A DNA stretch of 64,000 bases from Brasilonema sp. UFV-L1 (GTDB taxonomy: Bacteria; Cyanobacteriota; Cyanobacteriia; Cyanobacteriales; Nostocaceae). Position 1 is the stretch's first letter, and every line of letters begins with the position of its first letter. The translations under genes and the position numbers were made by a program. The notes beneath the pieces are model-generated. The model was not told the DNA's origin and did not search any database. It saw only the letters and a list, made by a program, of their open reading frames with translations. Location: contig NZ_QMEA01000019.1 of the NCBI RefSeq assembly GCF_012912105.1, forward strand, positions 1 through 64,000. Reading direction: 5' to 3'. Of this stretch, positions 18,204-27,546 are shown piece by piece.

Positions 18204-18755
18204 ATGATTTTTACTGAAACCGAACTCAAAGACGCGTACATCATTGACTTAGAACAGAAGCAAGACCATCGTGGTTTCTTTGCCCGTACTTTCTGCGCTA
18301 AAGAGTTTGAGGCACATGGTTTAAAGCCAACGGTTGCCCAATGTAATCTATCTTTTAACTACAAAAAAGGAACGCTGCGGGGAATGCATTACCAAATTCT
18401 ACCAGCAGCAGAAACGAAATTAATTCGCTGTACTCAAGGCGCGATCTATGACGTGATTATTGATATGCGTCCCGAATCTCCGACTTACCTTCAACATATC
18501 GGTGTGGAATTAACAGCCGAAAACCATCGCGCTTTATATGTTCCAGAAATGTTCGCCCACGGCTATCAAACACTGACAGAATCTGCTGAAGTTGCTTATC
18601 AGGTAGGAGAATTTTACACACCAGGATATGAGCGGGGATTGCGCTATGATGATCCATTTTTCAATATTCAATGGCCCATAGATGTGACTGAAATCTCTGA
18701 AAAAGATAAGAATTGGCCTTTGATGAAAATGATGACTGTTGGAGGAAATGTTTAG
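18204..18755 (+). CDS. rfbC: dTDP-4-dehydrorhamnose 3,5-epimerase family protein
   Basis: A 183-residue cupin-type epimerase of normal family length. RGFFARTFC near the start, the catalytic His62 in RGMHYQ, and the tyrosine-containing YQVGEFYTPGYERGL near the end are the family marks. RfbC epimerises C3 and C5 of a 4-keto-6-deoxyhexose nucleotide. With RfbF (CDP-glucose) at the head of the cluster, the substrate may be a CDP-linked keto sugar and not dTDP; this is inference. The ATG start and the GAGGTTA site agree. Confidence 0.88.
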   Translation: MIFTETELKDAYIIDLEQKQDHRGFFARTFCAKEFEAHGLKPTVAQCNLSFNYKKGTLRGMHYQILPAAETKLIRCTQGAIYDVIIDMRPESPTYLQHIGVELTAENHRALYVPEMFAHGYQTLTESAEVAYQVGEFYTPGYERGLRYDDPFFNIQWPIDVTEISEKDKNWPLMKMMTVGGNV

Positions 18756-18951
18756 TTGTTAGTCCCGAAAGGTGATGGAAAGACAACTACTCCTTTCCCA
18801 CCCCAAGATTACTTATCTTCTTTTTTTCTTCCTTAGTGTCCTTTGCGCCTTTGCGGTTCGTTAAATTAAATATTCTTCTGGCGGAAAGAGAGTAGGAATT
18901 AACAATTCACTGGCGGAATAACTCGCAAATATTATTCTAGGAGATTAACCA

Positions 18952-20262
18952 ATGATTATTGTAGATCGCGCCTTACAAGCTCGTGCCGAAGCAGGTAACC
19001 CCATCAAAGTTGGGATGATCGGTGCTGGCTTTATGGGACGGGGAATTGCAAATCAAATTAAGAATTCAGTTCCTGGTATGGAGTTAGTTGCTATTTCCAA
19101 CCGCAGTATTGATGCAGCCAAGCGAGCATACTCAGAAGCAGGTATTGAAGATAGCAAAGTCGTTTCCAACGTCACTGAATTAGAAGACGCGATCGCCCAC
19201 AATCAATACGCAGTCACAGAAGATGCAATGTTACTGTGTCGCGCCGAAGGAATTGATGCTCTGATTGAAGTCACAGGCGCAGTAGAATTTGGTGCTCATG
19301 TCGTGATGGAGGCGATCGCCCATCACAAGCACGTCATCATGATGAACGCTGAATTGGATGGTACTATCGGTCCCATTCTCAAAGTTTACGCCGACAAAGC
19401 AGGAGTTATTCTCACCGCTTGTGATGGAGATCAGCCAGGAGTGCAATTGAATCTCTATCGTTTTGTTAAAAGTATCGGTCTGACTCCGCTGTTATGTGGT
19501 AATATCAAAGGCTTACAAGACCCTTATCGCAATCCGACAACACAAGAAGCATTTGCTAAACGCTGGGGTCAAAAAGCTCACATGGTCACCAGTTTTGCTG
19601 ATGGAACAAAGATATCGTTTGAGCAGGCGATCGTTGCTAACGCCACAGGTATGCAAGTTGCTAAGCGAGGAATGCTGGGATACGACTTTAGAGGTCATGT
19701 CGATGAAATGACCAACATGTACGACGTTGAACAACTCAAGGAACTAGGCGGTATCGTTGATTATGTCGTTGGTGCAAAACCAGGTCCAGGGGTCTTTGTC
19801 TTTGGAACTCACGACGATCCTAAGCAACGTCACTACCTCAACTTGTACAAGTTAGGTGAAGGTCCACTTTACAGCTTTTACACTCCTTACCACCTCTGTC
19901 ACTTTGAGGTACCATTGTCTGTTGCTCGCGTTGTCCTCTTCCAAGATGACATCTTAAGTCCTTTAGGTGGTCCTTTGGTCGATGTAATCACCACCGCCAA
20001 AATTGACCTCAAAGCTGGAGAAAGCTTGGATGGTATCGGATATTACATGACATACGGTCAGTGTGAAAATTCTCCGATTGTTCAACAGCAAAACCTCTTG
20101 CCCATAGGTTTAGCAGAAGGATGTCGCCTGAAACGAGATATTCCAAAAGACCAAGTTTTAACCTACGATGATGTAGAATTGCCTGAAGGTAGACTGTGCG
20201 ACAAACTGCGAACTGAGCAGAACGCTTATTTCAGCCAATCCAAAACATTAGCCGCAGTTTAG
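18952..20262 (+). CDS. NAD(P)-dependent dehydrogenase with C-terminal SAF domain
   Basis: A 436-residue protein. The N-terminus binds NAD(P) through GMIGAGFMGRGIANQI (about residues 21-36), with a homoserine-dehydrogenase-like or DRL-type body (ALIEVTGAVEFGAHV, MMNAELDGTIGPIL, TACDGDQPGVQLNL). The last 80 residues (GLAEGCRLKRDIPKDQVLTYDDV) form a SAF domain like those of sialic-acid synthases and FlgA. Such proteins recur in cyanobacterial and proteobacterial exopolysaccharide loci beside rfbC, where they probably reduce or rearrange a keto sugar nucleotide. A strong AGGAG ribosome binding site precedes the ATG. The precise reaction is not established to my knowledge. Confidence 0.8.
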   Translation: MIIVDRALQARAEAGNPIKVGMIGAGFMGRGIANQIKNSVPGMELVAISNRSIDAAKRAYSEAGIEDSKVVSNVTELEDAIAHNQYAVTEDAMLLCRAEGIDALIEVTGAVEFGAHVVMEAIAHHKHVIMMNAELDGTIGPILKVYADKAGVILTACDGDQPGVQLNLYRFVKSIGLTPLLCGNIKGLQDPYRNPTTQEAFAKRWGQKAHMVTSFADGTKISFEQAIVANATGMQVAKRGMLGYDFRGHVDEMTNMYDVEQLKELGGIVDYVVGAKPGPGVFVFGTHDDPKQRHYLNLYKLGEGPLYSFYTPYHLCHFEVPLSVARVVLFQDDILSPLGGPLVDVITTAKIDLKAGESLDGIGYYMTYGQCENSPIVQQQNLLPIGLAEGCRLKRDIPKDQVLTYDDVELPEGRLCDKLRTEQNAYFSQSKTLAAV

Positions 20263-20274
20263 GTAACATCTTTA

Positions 20275-20317
20275 ACCGAAGTTAACTCATACTTAATATT
20301 ACTAGGTTGACTTCGGT
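20275..20317 (+). terminator. Hairpin after the SAF-dehydrogenase gene
   Basis: ACCGAAGTTAAC (20275-20286) pairs with GTTGACTTCGGT (20306-20317), 12 positions with one G-T pair, loop of 19 bases, 13 bases after the stop. It is followed by A-rich and not T-rich sequence, so termination on the plus strand is doubtful. Confidence 0.3.
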
Positions 20318-20447
20318 AGCAAAAAAAGCATAGGTTGAGTAGTAAGGAATCTCTAGTCTTATGTCAAGGCTATGAGGTTTTTCTTTCAATGTGATGTTAT
20401 TCCAAACATTAAAAAATTTTAACTACTCTGCCAACAAGGGTACATTT

Positions 20448-21656
20448 ATGCCACCTCAACTCGTTCAACGTACAGTTAGTATTGTTAATCGTTTATCAAA
20501 CAAAATTAAAGTCCGTCAACAAATGCGCCGAAAGGTTTCACTCCAGCCAGAGAAATCTGCTATCGGTAACGTACTTATTTCATACGCCGTTGAGCCATTT
20601 GTTTTAAAATCGGGCGAATCAATTTTAGATTCTCACACCCGTTTTTGGGAATGTTACCAGATGGCTCAGATTTTCTTGGATATGGGCTACTGTGTTGATG
20701 TTATCCAATATTATAACGATATATTTCTTCCTCAAAAAGAATATGCATTTTTTATAGAAACTCGTTGGAATTTGCAAAGATGTGCGCCATTCCTTAATAG
20801 AGATTGTATCAAAATCTTTCATGCTGACACAGCTCATCTTTTATTTCATAATGCAGCAGAAGCCAACAGACTCCTAGCACTACAGCAAAGGCGAGGCGTC
20901 ACTCTCCGTCCTCGGAGATTTGAACTACCCAATCAAGCTCTAGAACACGCTGACTGTGCTACTGTTCTTGGCAATGACTTTACTATCAGTACCCTAAAAT
21001 ATGCTAAAAAACCAATTTATCGCGTTCCTATTTCTGCACAAGTTGTTTATCCTTGGTTAGAAGAAAAAGATTTTGACAATTGCCGCAAGAATTTTCTTTG
21101 GTTTGGCAGTGGCGGTCTCGTACATAAGGGACTAGATTTAGTATTAGAAGCTTTTGCCCAAATGCCTGATTGCCATTTAACTATTTGTGGACCAATTAGT
21201 CAAGAAGAAGATTTTGTCAATGCTTTCTATAAAGAACTTTATCAAACCCCTAACATTCAGACAATAGGATGGATTGATGTCAACAGTCAAAAATTTGTAA
21301 ATATCCTGAATAACTGCGTTGGCATCGTCTATCCTTCTTGTTCTGAAGGCGGAGGTGGTAGCGTGATTAATTGTATGCATGCAGGTTTAATACCAATTGT
21401 CAGCTATGAAGCGAGTGTAGATATAAAAGAAGATTACGGTATCATTCTTAAAGACAGTTCCATCCAAGAAATTAAGCAAGAAGTCCAAAGAATTTCTCGC
21501 CTACCTAAAGAAAAATTAAAGCAGATGGCAAGAGGTTCTTGGGAATTTGCCAGAGAAAATCATACCAAAGAAAAGTTTACAGAGAATTATAGAAAGACTA
21601 TAGAAAAAATTATCATAAATCATTCTCAGAAAAACGAGGTATTGGTTCATGTCTAA
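20448..21656 (+). CDS. Glycosyltransferase, GT4-like (GT-B fold)
   Basis: A 402-residue protein with the C-terminal half of a GT4-type glycosyltransferase: FLWFGSGGLVHKGLDLVLEAF, HLTICGPIS, and SCSEGGGGSVINCMHAGLIPIVS. In the EX7E motif of the family the first Glu is present but the second position is Asn, so catalysis may be altered. The frame is open to a GTG at 20391, but the ATG at 20448 has AAGGG (20436-20440) eight bases upstream and gives a sensible N-terminus. The last 8 bases overlap the start of the PIG-L gene, which implies translational coupling. Donor unknown. Confidence 0.8.
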   Translation: MPPQLVQRTVSIVNRLSNKIKVRQQMRRKVSLQPEKSAIGNVLISYAVEPFVLKSGESILDSHTRFWECYQMAQIFLDMGYCVDVIQYYNDIFLPQKEYAFFIETRWNLQRCAPFLNRDCIKIFHADTAHLLFHNAAEANRLLALQQRRGVTLRPRRFELPNQALEHADCATVLGNDFTISTLKYAKKPIYRVPISAQVVYPWLEEKDFDNCRKNFLWFGSGGLVHKGLDLVLEAFAQMPDCHLTICGPISQEEDFVNAFYKELYQTPNIQTIGWIDVNSQKFVNILNNCVGIVYPSCSEGGGGSVINCMHAGLIPIVSYEASVDIKEDYGIILKDSSIQEIKQEVQRISRLPKEKLKQMARGSWEFARENHTKEKFTENYRKTIEKIIINHSQKNEVLVHV

Positions 21657-22410
21657 GATTCCATTATTAGGAAAGCTGAAGTATCGTGTTGAATACAAAG
21701 TTCGAGATATCAATAGTAGAGTTTGTAACTGGGTTTTACGAGTTAAAAGCAAGCCCCTCACAGTAAGTGAAAAACCGATCATGGTGTTTTCTCCACATCA
21801 AGATGATGAAACAATCGGTTGTGGAGGCATGATTGCTCTTAAACGTTCCCAAGGAATACCTGTCACGGTCATATTTCTGACAGACGGACGCTACGGTAGA
21901 CCAGAATGGGTGAAACCGGAAGAAATTATCCAAGTTCGCCAGCAAGAAGCGATCAGCGCTCTTAAGAATTTAGGTATAGAAAAATCGGCAATACACTTTT
22001 TAGATCATACCGATGGTTCTCTCGCAAAGCTAGAGGGCGAGCAACGCCAACAGTTAATTGCTCATCTAGTTGGACTTTTGAAATCCTTCCAGCCAGGAGA
22101 GATTTACGTACCTCACAGTAAAGATGGTCACCCAGACCATGAAGGGACTTATGAATTAGTTCAGAAGGCGATCGCTGAATCTAAAATTCTTTCAGAACTG
22201 TTACAGTACCCGATTTGGATATTTTGGTATAATTTGTTGCCTTTTAAATTCTCTTTCCAGCACTTAACTCACACTTACCGACTGTGTATCAGTTCAGTTC
22301 ATCAACAGAAAAAGCAAGCAATTAGCCAATATAAGTCTCAACTTCCCGATTTACCCAAAGGATTATTAACTTCTTTCTTCTCTCCTTACGAAATTTTTAT
22401 TAAAAATTAA
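21649..22410 (+). CDS. PIG-L family deacetylase
   Basis: A 253-residue zinc-dependent N-deacetylase of the PIG-L/LmbE family. The metal site is visible: PHQDDE (His, Asp, Asp) near residue 47 and HPDHE near residue 164. There is no signal peptide, so it should act in the cytoplasm on a nucleotide- or lipid-linked N-acetyl sugar before export. The start overlaps the preceding glycosyltransferase gene by 8 bases. A deacetylation step in the polysaccharide repeat unit is a reasonable inference from context; other family members act on small thiol precursors, and that function is unlikely in this place. Confidence 0.87.
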   Translation: MSKIPLLGKLKYRVEYKVRDINSRVCNWVLRVKSKPLTVSEKPIMVFSPHQDDETIGCGGMIALKRSQGIPVTVIFLTDGRYGRPEWVKPEEIIQVRQQEAISALKNLGIEKSAIHFLDHTDGSLAKLEGEQRQQLIAHLVGLLKSFQPGEIYVPHSKDGHPDHEGTYELVQKAIAESKILSELLQYPIWIFWYNLLPFKFSFQHLTHTYRLCISSVHQQKKQAISQYKSQLPDLPKGLLTSFFSPYEIFIKN

Positions 22411-22568
22411 CACTATAAAAATCACGTTTTAGTATCTTGGGAACAAGTAGGGGCGTGAGTCAGATTTGCATTTAAAGTCTGTGAACTGCTAACAGTGGGT
22501 GCAGTATTCGGAACAAACCTATCACCACTTGTAGATAGTTATATGGAGTCAATCCATTCAGGAATCAT

Positions 22569-23669
22569 ATGAAAATTGCTTTGGTGCATGATTATTTAAC
22601 CCAGAAGGGAGGGGCAGAGCGCGTTTTTGAATTACTCTGTAAGCGCTACCCTGAAGCAGACGTTTTTACTTCCTTATACGACCCCGAAAAAACCATTGAC
22701 ATTGGTGAGCGCATCATCAACACAACCTTCCTGCAAAATATTCCAGGAGCAGCGAAGTATTTTCGATTGATGGCTCCCCTGTATTTTCCAGCCTTTCGCG
22801 CCTTAGATTTACAAAACTACGACCTGATTATCAGCAGTAGCACAAGCTTTGCTAAAGCAGTGCGAAAGAATCCGAAGGGGTACCATATTTGTTTCTGTCA
22901 TAATATTACCCGTTTTTTGTGGGATACAGAAACGTATTTACGTGAGTATGGAGATTATCGATATTTTGCTCCATTAATCGAACAAGTCTTTGAAATGATG
23001 AGAAAGGTAGACCTTGCCTATGCACAGGAACCTGACCTTTACATTGCTAACTCCAGTATTGTCGCTCGTCGTATTGAAAGTACCTACAAGAAAAAAGCTA
23101 TTGTTATTAACTATCCGATTGACACAAATAAATTTGTTTTTTCAGATACCAAAGAAGATTTTTATCTGGCCTCAGCTCGGATGATCAGCTACAAGCGTCT
23201 TGATATAATAGTCGAAGCTTTTAACTGGCTGGGATGGCCGTTGCTAATATCAGGAAGTGGTCCAGAAAAAGAGAGGTTACAGTCTCAAGCACTATCTAAT
23301 ATTGAATTTTTAGGACACGTCACTGATACAGAACGCACTCAGTTGTTTTCTAAAGCAAAGTCTGTTATTGTTGCAGCCCTTGAAGATTATGGATTAGTTC
23401 CAGTAGAAGCAAATGCCAGTGGAACACCTGTCATTGCCTTTGGAGCGGGTGGGGTATTAGATACTCAGATACCTGGTAAAACAGGAGTCTTTTTTAACAG
23501 ACAAACACCCGAATCGCTGCAAGCTGCACTATTAGAAGCCAGGGAAATCTATTGGGATTACGAAAACATTCGTAATCATGCAGTGACAAACTTTTCACAA
23601 GAGGCTTTCTTTAACAAAGTCGAGCAAGTTATTGGACAAGCTTGTACTGTAAATACATTATTCATTTAA
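22569..23669 (+). CDS. Glycosyltransferase family 4
   Basis: A 366-residue GT-B enzyme. KGGAERVFELL near the N-terminus is the acceptor-side loop common in mannosyl- and glucosyltransferases of this group, and the C-terminal EDYGLVPVEANASGTPVIAF contains the full EX7E motif (EDYGLVPVE), in contrast to the paralogous fold at 20448. FLWDTETYLREYG and YFAPLIEQVFEMMRK are also typical of the WbaZ-like subgroup. It is followed after 24 bases by the Wzc-like gene, with which it is probably cotranscribed. Confidence 0.87.
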   Translation: MKIALVHDYLTQKGGAERVFELLCKRYPEADVFTSLYDPEKTIDIGERIINTTFLQNIPGAAKYFRLMAPLYFPAFRALDLQNYDLIISSSTSFAKAVRKNPKGYHICFCHNITRFLWDTETYLREYGDYRYFAPLIEQVFEMMRKVDLAYAQEPDLYIANSSIVARRIESTYKKKAIVINYPIDTNKFVFSDTKEDFYLASARMISYKRLDIIVEAFNWLGWPLLISGSGPEKERLQSQALSNIEFLGHVTDTERTQLFSKAKSVIVAALEDYGLVPVEANASGTPVIAFGAGGVLDTQIPGKTGVFFNRQTPESLQAALLEAREIYWDYENIRNHAVTNFSQEAFFNKVEQVIGQACTVNTLFI

Positions 23670-23693
23670 TTTGTTAGCTGAGGGATAGTAAAA

Positions 23694-25928
23694 GTGGTTC
23701 AGAGCAGTCTTAGTCCATATGGAAATCCAGTCACTGAGTCAGAACCGGGTTACGGACAACTGTTTGCGGTTTTAATACGCAGATTTCCTTGGTTTTTAGC
23801 AGCATTTGTGGCTTCTATTGCTGTTGCAGGTGTGATCACAAAAAGAACACCTCCTACCTACAGAAGCTCAATGCAGCTGTTGGTAGAACCTAATTATCAA
23901 GGAACAAAAGAAGGTGGTGGGAATGGCGTAGACAGTCAATTTACCGACCCTAATGTTGAGGTAGACGTTGCAACCCAACTGAAGTTAATGCAAAGTTCTA
24001 GTCTACTTAAAAGAGCAGTTGATCTACTCAAGCTGGAATATCCAGATATGAGTGTCGGTCAGTTGCAAAGCTCTTTGGCTTTAAGTCAAATAAAAAACAA
24101 AGAAGATAATGTTGCGACGAAAATATTTGAGGTGCAATATACTGGGAAAGATCCAGATAAAACATATAAAGTTCTCAAAGCAGTTCGGAAAGTTTATATA
24201 GATTACAACATTCAGCAGCAGGGTGACCGTTTACAAAAAGGGCTTAGAAATATTAGAAAGCAGTTAAAGGGAGCGACTGAAGAAGTTAGCGCAGCTGAGG
24301 CTAACTTACAAAGGTTTCGCAAAACACAGCAACTGATAGATCCAGAGTCCCAGTCAAAAGCTATACAGGACGAATTGATCAGAATTCAGCAAGAGCGTGG
24401 CACAACTCGCTCCTTGTTTAAAGAAGCGGAGGAAACGTATAAAAATTTACAAAAGCTACTTCAAAGTAGTCCACAGAACGCTCTTGTTGAAGCTCGTCTG
24501 AGTCAATCGACTCGCTATCAAGCATTACTGAACGAATACCAAAAAACAGAAATAGCATTATCACAGGAACGCGTGCGCTTTACAGAGGACGCTCCGAACG
24601 TACAGAAGTTAGCAGCGCAACTTGAAAGCCAAAAGGCATTATTGCAAGAAGAACAAAGAAGAACCTTAGGATCAGAGTCTACTCCAATCAGTGGTCAATC
24701 ATCCTCTCTGCTACAGCAAGGACAGAAGAGCCAAATTGATCTGACTCTGGCAACGAGGTTAGTGGACACACAAACAACACTACTGTCTTTAAGCGCAAAA
24801 GACCAGGTTTTGGCGAAGAAAGAAGCAGAACTAACTGAGTCACTGAAAAAATTTCCCATTTTATTAGCTGAGTACGGTCGCCTACAGCCGCAAGTACAAC
24901 TTAGCCGCGAAAGATTGCAGGAGCTTAGAAAAGCAGAACAGCGACTACAGCAAGAACTTGCCAAAGGAGGATTTAACTGGGAAATGGTGGAAGAACCCCA
25001 AATGGGTGGACGACTAGGTCCTAACCTCCAGCAGAACCTGATGTTAGGTGCAGTGGTTGGGTTAATGTTAGGAGGTATTGCTGCCTTTATCCGTGAAGCA
25101 GCTGATGATTCTGTTCATACCACAGCTGAGTTGGAGAAACAGATTGCTTTACCAATACTGGGCACCACTCCCAAGTTACCACCTGCTAAAACCAGAGAAT
25201 CAGTTATCAAGTTACCTTTCGGTAAGCCAGACGTTCCAGCTCCTTGGACAATTCAAGTCTTGCAATCCTCACCGCGTTGGGAATCTCTAGATCTTATTTA
25301 TAAAAACATTGAACTTTTGAACTCTGTTTCTTCGTTCAAATCTTTGATGGTTACCTCAGCTTTATCAGATGATGGGAAATCCGGTCTGGCATTAGGTTTG
25401 GCAATGAGTGCTGCTCGTTTACATAAACGGGTCCTCCTAATTGATGCCAACCTACGTGCTCCCAGTCTGCACAAACAACTGAATCTTCCCAACGAGCAGG
25501 GGCTTTCAACACTCTTAGCAGGTGACACCACAATACCGAATCAGATTGGTATCCAATCCTCAGGCTCATCCTACATCGACATTTTGACCGCAGGACCAAC
25601 ACCTGCTGACCCAGCTCATCTGTTGAGTTCACCTCGAATGCAGCAATTAATGGCAACATTCGAGAACAACTATGATTTGGTACTTGTAGATTCAACTCCA
25701 GTGATTGGTTTAGTGGATGCGATGCTTACGGCATCATCTTGTCGTGGAGTGGTTATGGTCGCTAGCATCGGTAGAGTGACTCGAGCTCAACTGACACAAG
25801 CGACAGCTATGCTCAGCAGATTAAACTTACTTGGAGTTGTGGCAAATGGAGTCTCAAACTCTACTAGTACATTTGTGCCATATGCTCATCAACAGCGATT
25901 TGCACTGCAACAAGCAATGGAGAAATAA
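23694..25928 (+). CDS. Wzc-like polysaccharide co-polymerase with P-loop domain
   Basis: A 744-residue inner-membrane protein of the Wzz/BY-kinase type that sets polymer length and works with the exporter. Membrane segments lie at about 31-48 (WFLAAFVASIAVAGVI) and 446-466 (LMLGAVVGLMLGGIAAF), flanking a long periplasmic coiled-coil region (about 170-420). The C-terminal P-loop domain has SDDGKSG (about 555-561) as Walker A, LLIDANLRAPSLH as Walker A-prime (Asn where BY-kinases usually have Asp) and LVLVDSTP as Walker B. The C-terminus ends without the tyrosine cluster of classical Wzc; only one Tyr is near the end. It may therefore bind ATP without strong autokinase activity. GTG is the start. 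A terminator follows at 26086. Confidence 0.85.
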   Translation: MVQSSLSPYGNPVTESEPGYGQLFAVLIRRFPWFLAAFVASIAVAGVITKRTPPTYRSSMQLLVEPNYQGTKEGGGNGVDSQFTDPNVEVDVATQLKLMQSSSLLKRAVDLLKLEYPDMSVGQLQSSLALSQIKNKEDNVATKIFEVQYTGKDPDKTYKVLKAVRKVYIDYNIQQQGDRLQKGLRNIRKQLKGATEEVSAAEANLQRFRKTQQLIDPESQSKAIQDELIRIQQERGTTRSLFKEAEETYKNLQKLLQSSPQNALVEARLSQSTRYQALLNEYQKTEIALSQERVRFTEDAPNVQKLAAQLESQKALLQEEQRRTLGSESTPISGQSSSLLQQGQKSQIDLTLATRLVDTQTTLLSLSAKDQVLAKKEAELTESLKKFPILLAEYGRLQPQVQLSRERLQELRKAEQRLQQELAKGGFNWEMVEEPQMGGRLGPNLQQNLMLGAVVGLMLGGIAAFIREAADDSVHTTAELEKQIALPILGTTPKLPPAKTRESVIKLPFGKPDVPAPWTIQVLQSSPRWESLDLIYKNIELLNSVSSFKSLMVTSALSDDGKSGLALGLAMSAARLHKRVLLIDANLRAPSLHKQLNLPNEQGLSTLLAGDTTIPNQIGIQSSGSSYIDILTAGPTPADPAHLLSSPRMQQLMATFENNYDLVLVDSTPVIGLVDAMLTASSCRGVVMVASIGRVTRAQLTQATAMLSRLNLLGVVANGVSNSTSTFVPYAHQQRFALQQAMEK

Positions 25929-26085
25929 AACTACGGAAGCTAGCGTGACTTTTAAGCATGACTGAAATTATATACGCCTTGGGAAGCAGAATGTCTGGCT
26001 GTGGACGCCGAGTAAGACCGAGTTATAGCAATACAAGGAGGCATTGCACGTCCTAAGTCTTTGTTTAGTTGGGCTACTTCATAAC

Positions 26086-26125
26086 GGCATATGCTCTTCT
26101 AAAGTAGCATATGCCATATTTTTTT
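26086..26125 (+). terminator. Rho-independent terminator after the Wzc-like gene
   Basis: GGCATATGCT (26086-26095) pairs perfectly with AGCATATGCC (26106-26115) around a 10-base loop and is followed by ATATTTTTTT. It separates the long biosynthetic operon from hepC-hepA, which implies that these have their own promoter. Confidence 0.75.
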
Positions 26126-27037
26126 CTGGTGTATTTTTAAAGCAAGCGCCTACGAACTTGGGTAAAACGAGTTGACGCATTATTCATTGGCGGGTTAACT
26201 TGGAAATTCGCAAGAGTCATTTAAAAAAACCCGCCTATGCATGCCTCTCCTAAAGTTCTGTGGGAGCACTCCATGAGTACACGCGAGCAAAGGAAGTCCT
26301 GTTTTGTCATGGTTTCACCCAAGCCAAGGGGAGTGCCCAACCCATGAATGACTAACTTGAAAATACAACTCAGTAACTCTTGAGCGCAGGAGGAGGATTT
26401 GGTGACTTCCCTCAGAATGCAATCAGATGGGGATTCAAACCACCACCTCATTGTTGACCACCAAATCTGCATAATATTCTGGTGAGAAACTGTTACCTGA
26501 CATCTTGTAGCATTTTCAACAAGACCTAAAAACCGGATAACTGAGGTGAAAATTAAGGTCAGGCTTGCGTCATCATTTTCAAGAAACCCGCGCTTTTTGA
26601 CAAAAGTGCAAGATATACAGCAGTTTGTTCGTGCGTGAGGTACAGAACCTAAACTTCACGCGCCAGGTATGAAGGCTATTTTACTCCTGAGTTCTGTGTT
26701 CTGAGTTCTGCTGTAAATTACCCTTTTACTCTGCAACCCAATTCTACAGAATTCCTTTTAAAAAACTTCTTAAGAAGGAATTGTGACAACTGGGTTGCGG
26801 AATTGTTTTTCATTAAAATTAAAAAAGTCTGATATCTGAATCAGTTTTTTTTATTTGATTTCCAATCATTTTCTGAAGATAATGTCAATAAAAAGATCAA
26901 TAAAAATTTAAATAAATGTATAAAATTTATAGATTTTTCTGACTTGTGTTCATTAAGCGTTTTTGAATGGGTACATCCCAAATGTTTAGAATTATGAACC
27001 TTTGCAGTTTGGTCTAATAGCACGCTTTGATGAAAAT

Positions 27038-27072
27038 GTGGGAGCAAGATGCTCCCACGACTCGTCTTTTTT
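27038..27072 (+). terminator. GTGGGAGCA hairpin
   Basis: A 9-bp perfect stem (GTGGGAGCA/TGCTCCCAC, loop AGA) with a T run seven bases further on (27066-27072). The same hairpin occurs widely in cyanobacterial spacers as a dispersed repeat, so it may be a repeat and not a functional terminator; no gene ends close before it. Confidence 0.35.
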
Positions 27073-27546
27073 CATGCATTGGGATGCTCGCTTTTGAGTT
27101 GCTTAAATCAAATTTGATTATCATTGCATCATCTGACAAACAAGAAGTTTTTTTCGTAATTACAAAAATTCTCTTATTCACGAGAACTTAATAATTCTCA
27201 GAAAAAAGTCCTGAATGTTTAAAGAGTAAATAAAGAATTTTTTTCTGCAACCGTTATTCTTACGGCATCTTATATCCTAGTTATTAAATACCCCAAAAAA
27301 ACACAAGGGTAGAGTTTCTGAAATTTCTTTGAAAACTACAATTGTTGTTTCATATACATCAGCGGTAAAAAAATTAACCGAGATGTGAAATTCTTAGTAG
27401 GGGTTAGTGTTAGCTTTTTCCACTTAACGACTTTCAGTTTTTGAGTCAGCAATTTAAAATGCCGCTCGATATTTTTACGTTTGACAGCTTTTGATATTAG
27501 AGCAGCATGAGGTTAGCAATCTACTATACTATGAGTGAAAATACAT

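Larger units (their letters stand above)
25929..27546. other. 1.6-kb gene-free spacer upstream of hepC
   Basis: It contains the terminator of the Wzc-like gene (26086-26125), a perfect GTGGGAGCA hairpin (27038-27058), a short heptameric run near 26690-26715 (GTTCTGTGTTCTGAGTTCTG) and otherwise AT-rich sequence. A minus-strand frame at 26221-26472 has an odd, Cys- and Trp-rich composition and no ribosome binding site, and is not called. From established work on Anabaena, hepA expression needs a long upstream region, so regulation of hepC-hepA may occupy part of this spacer. Confidence 0.5.

Noticed and set aside
26221-26472. 83-codon minus-strand frame in the hepC upstream spacer
   Set aside because: Odd composition (many Trp, Cys, Met), no ribosome binding site and no similarity that I recognise.
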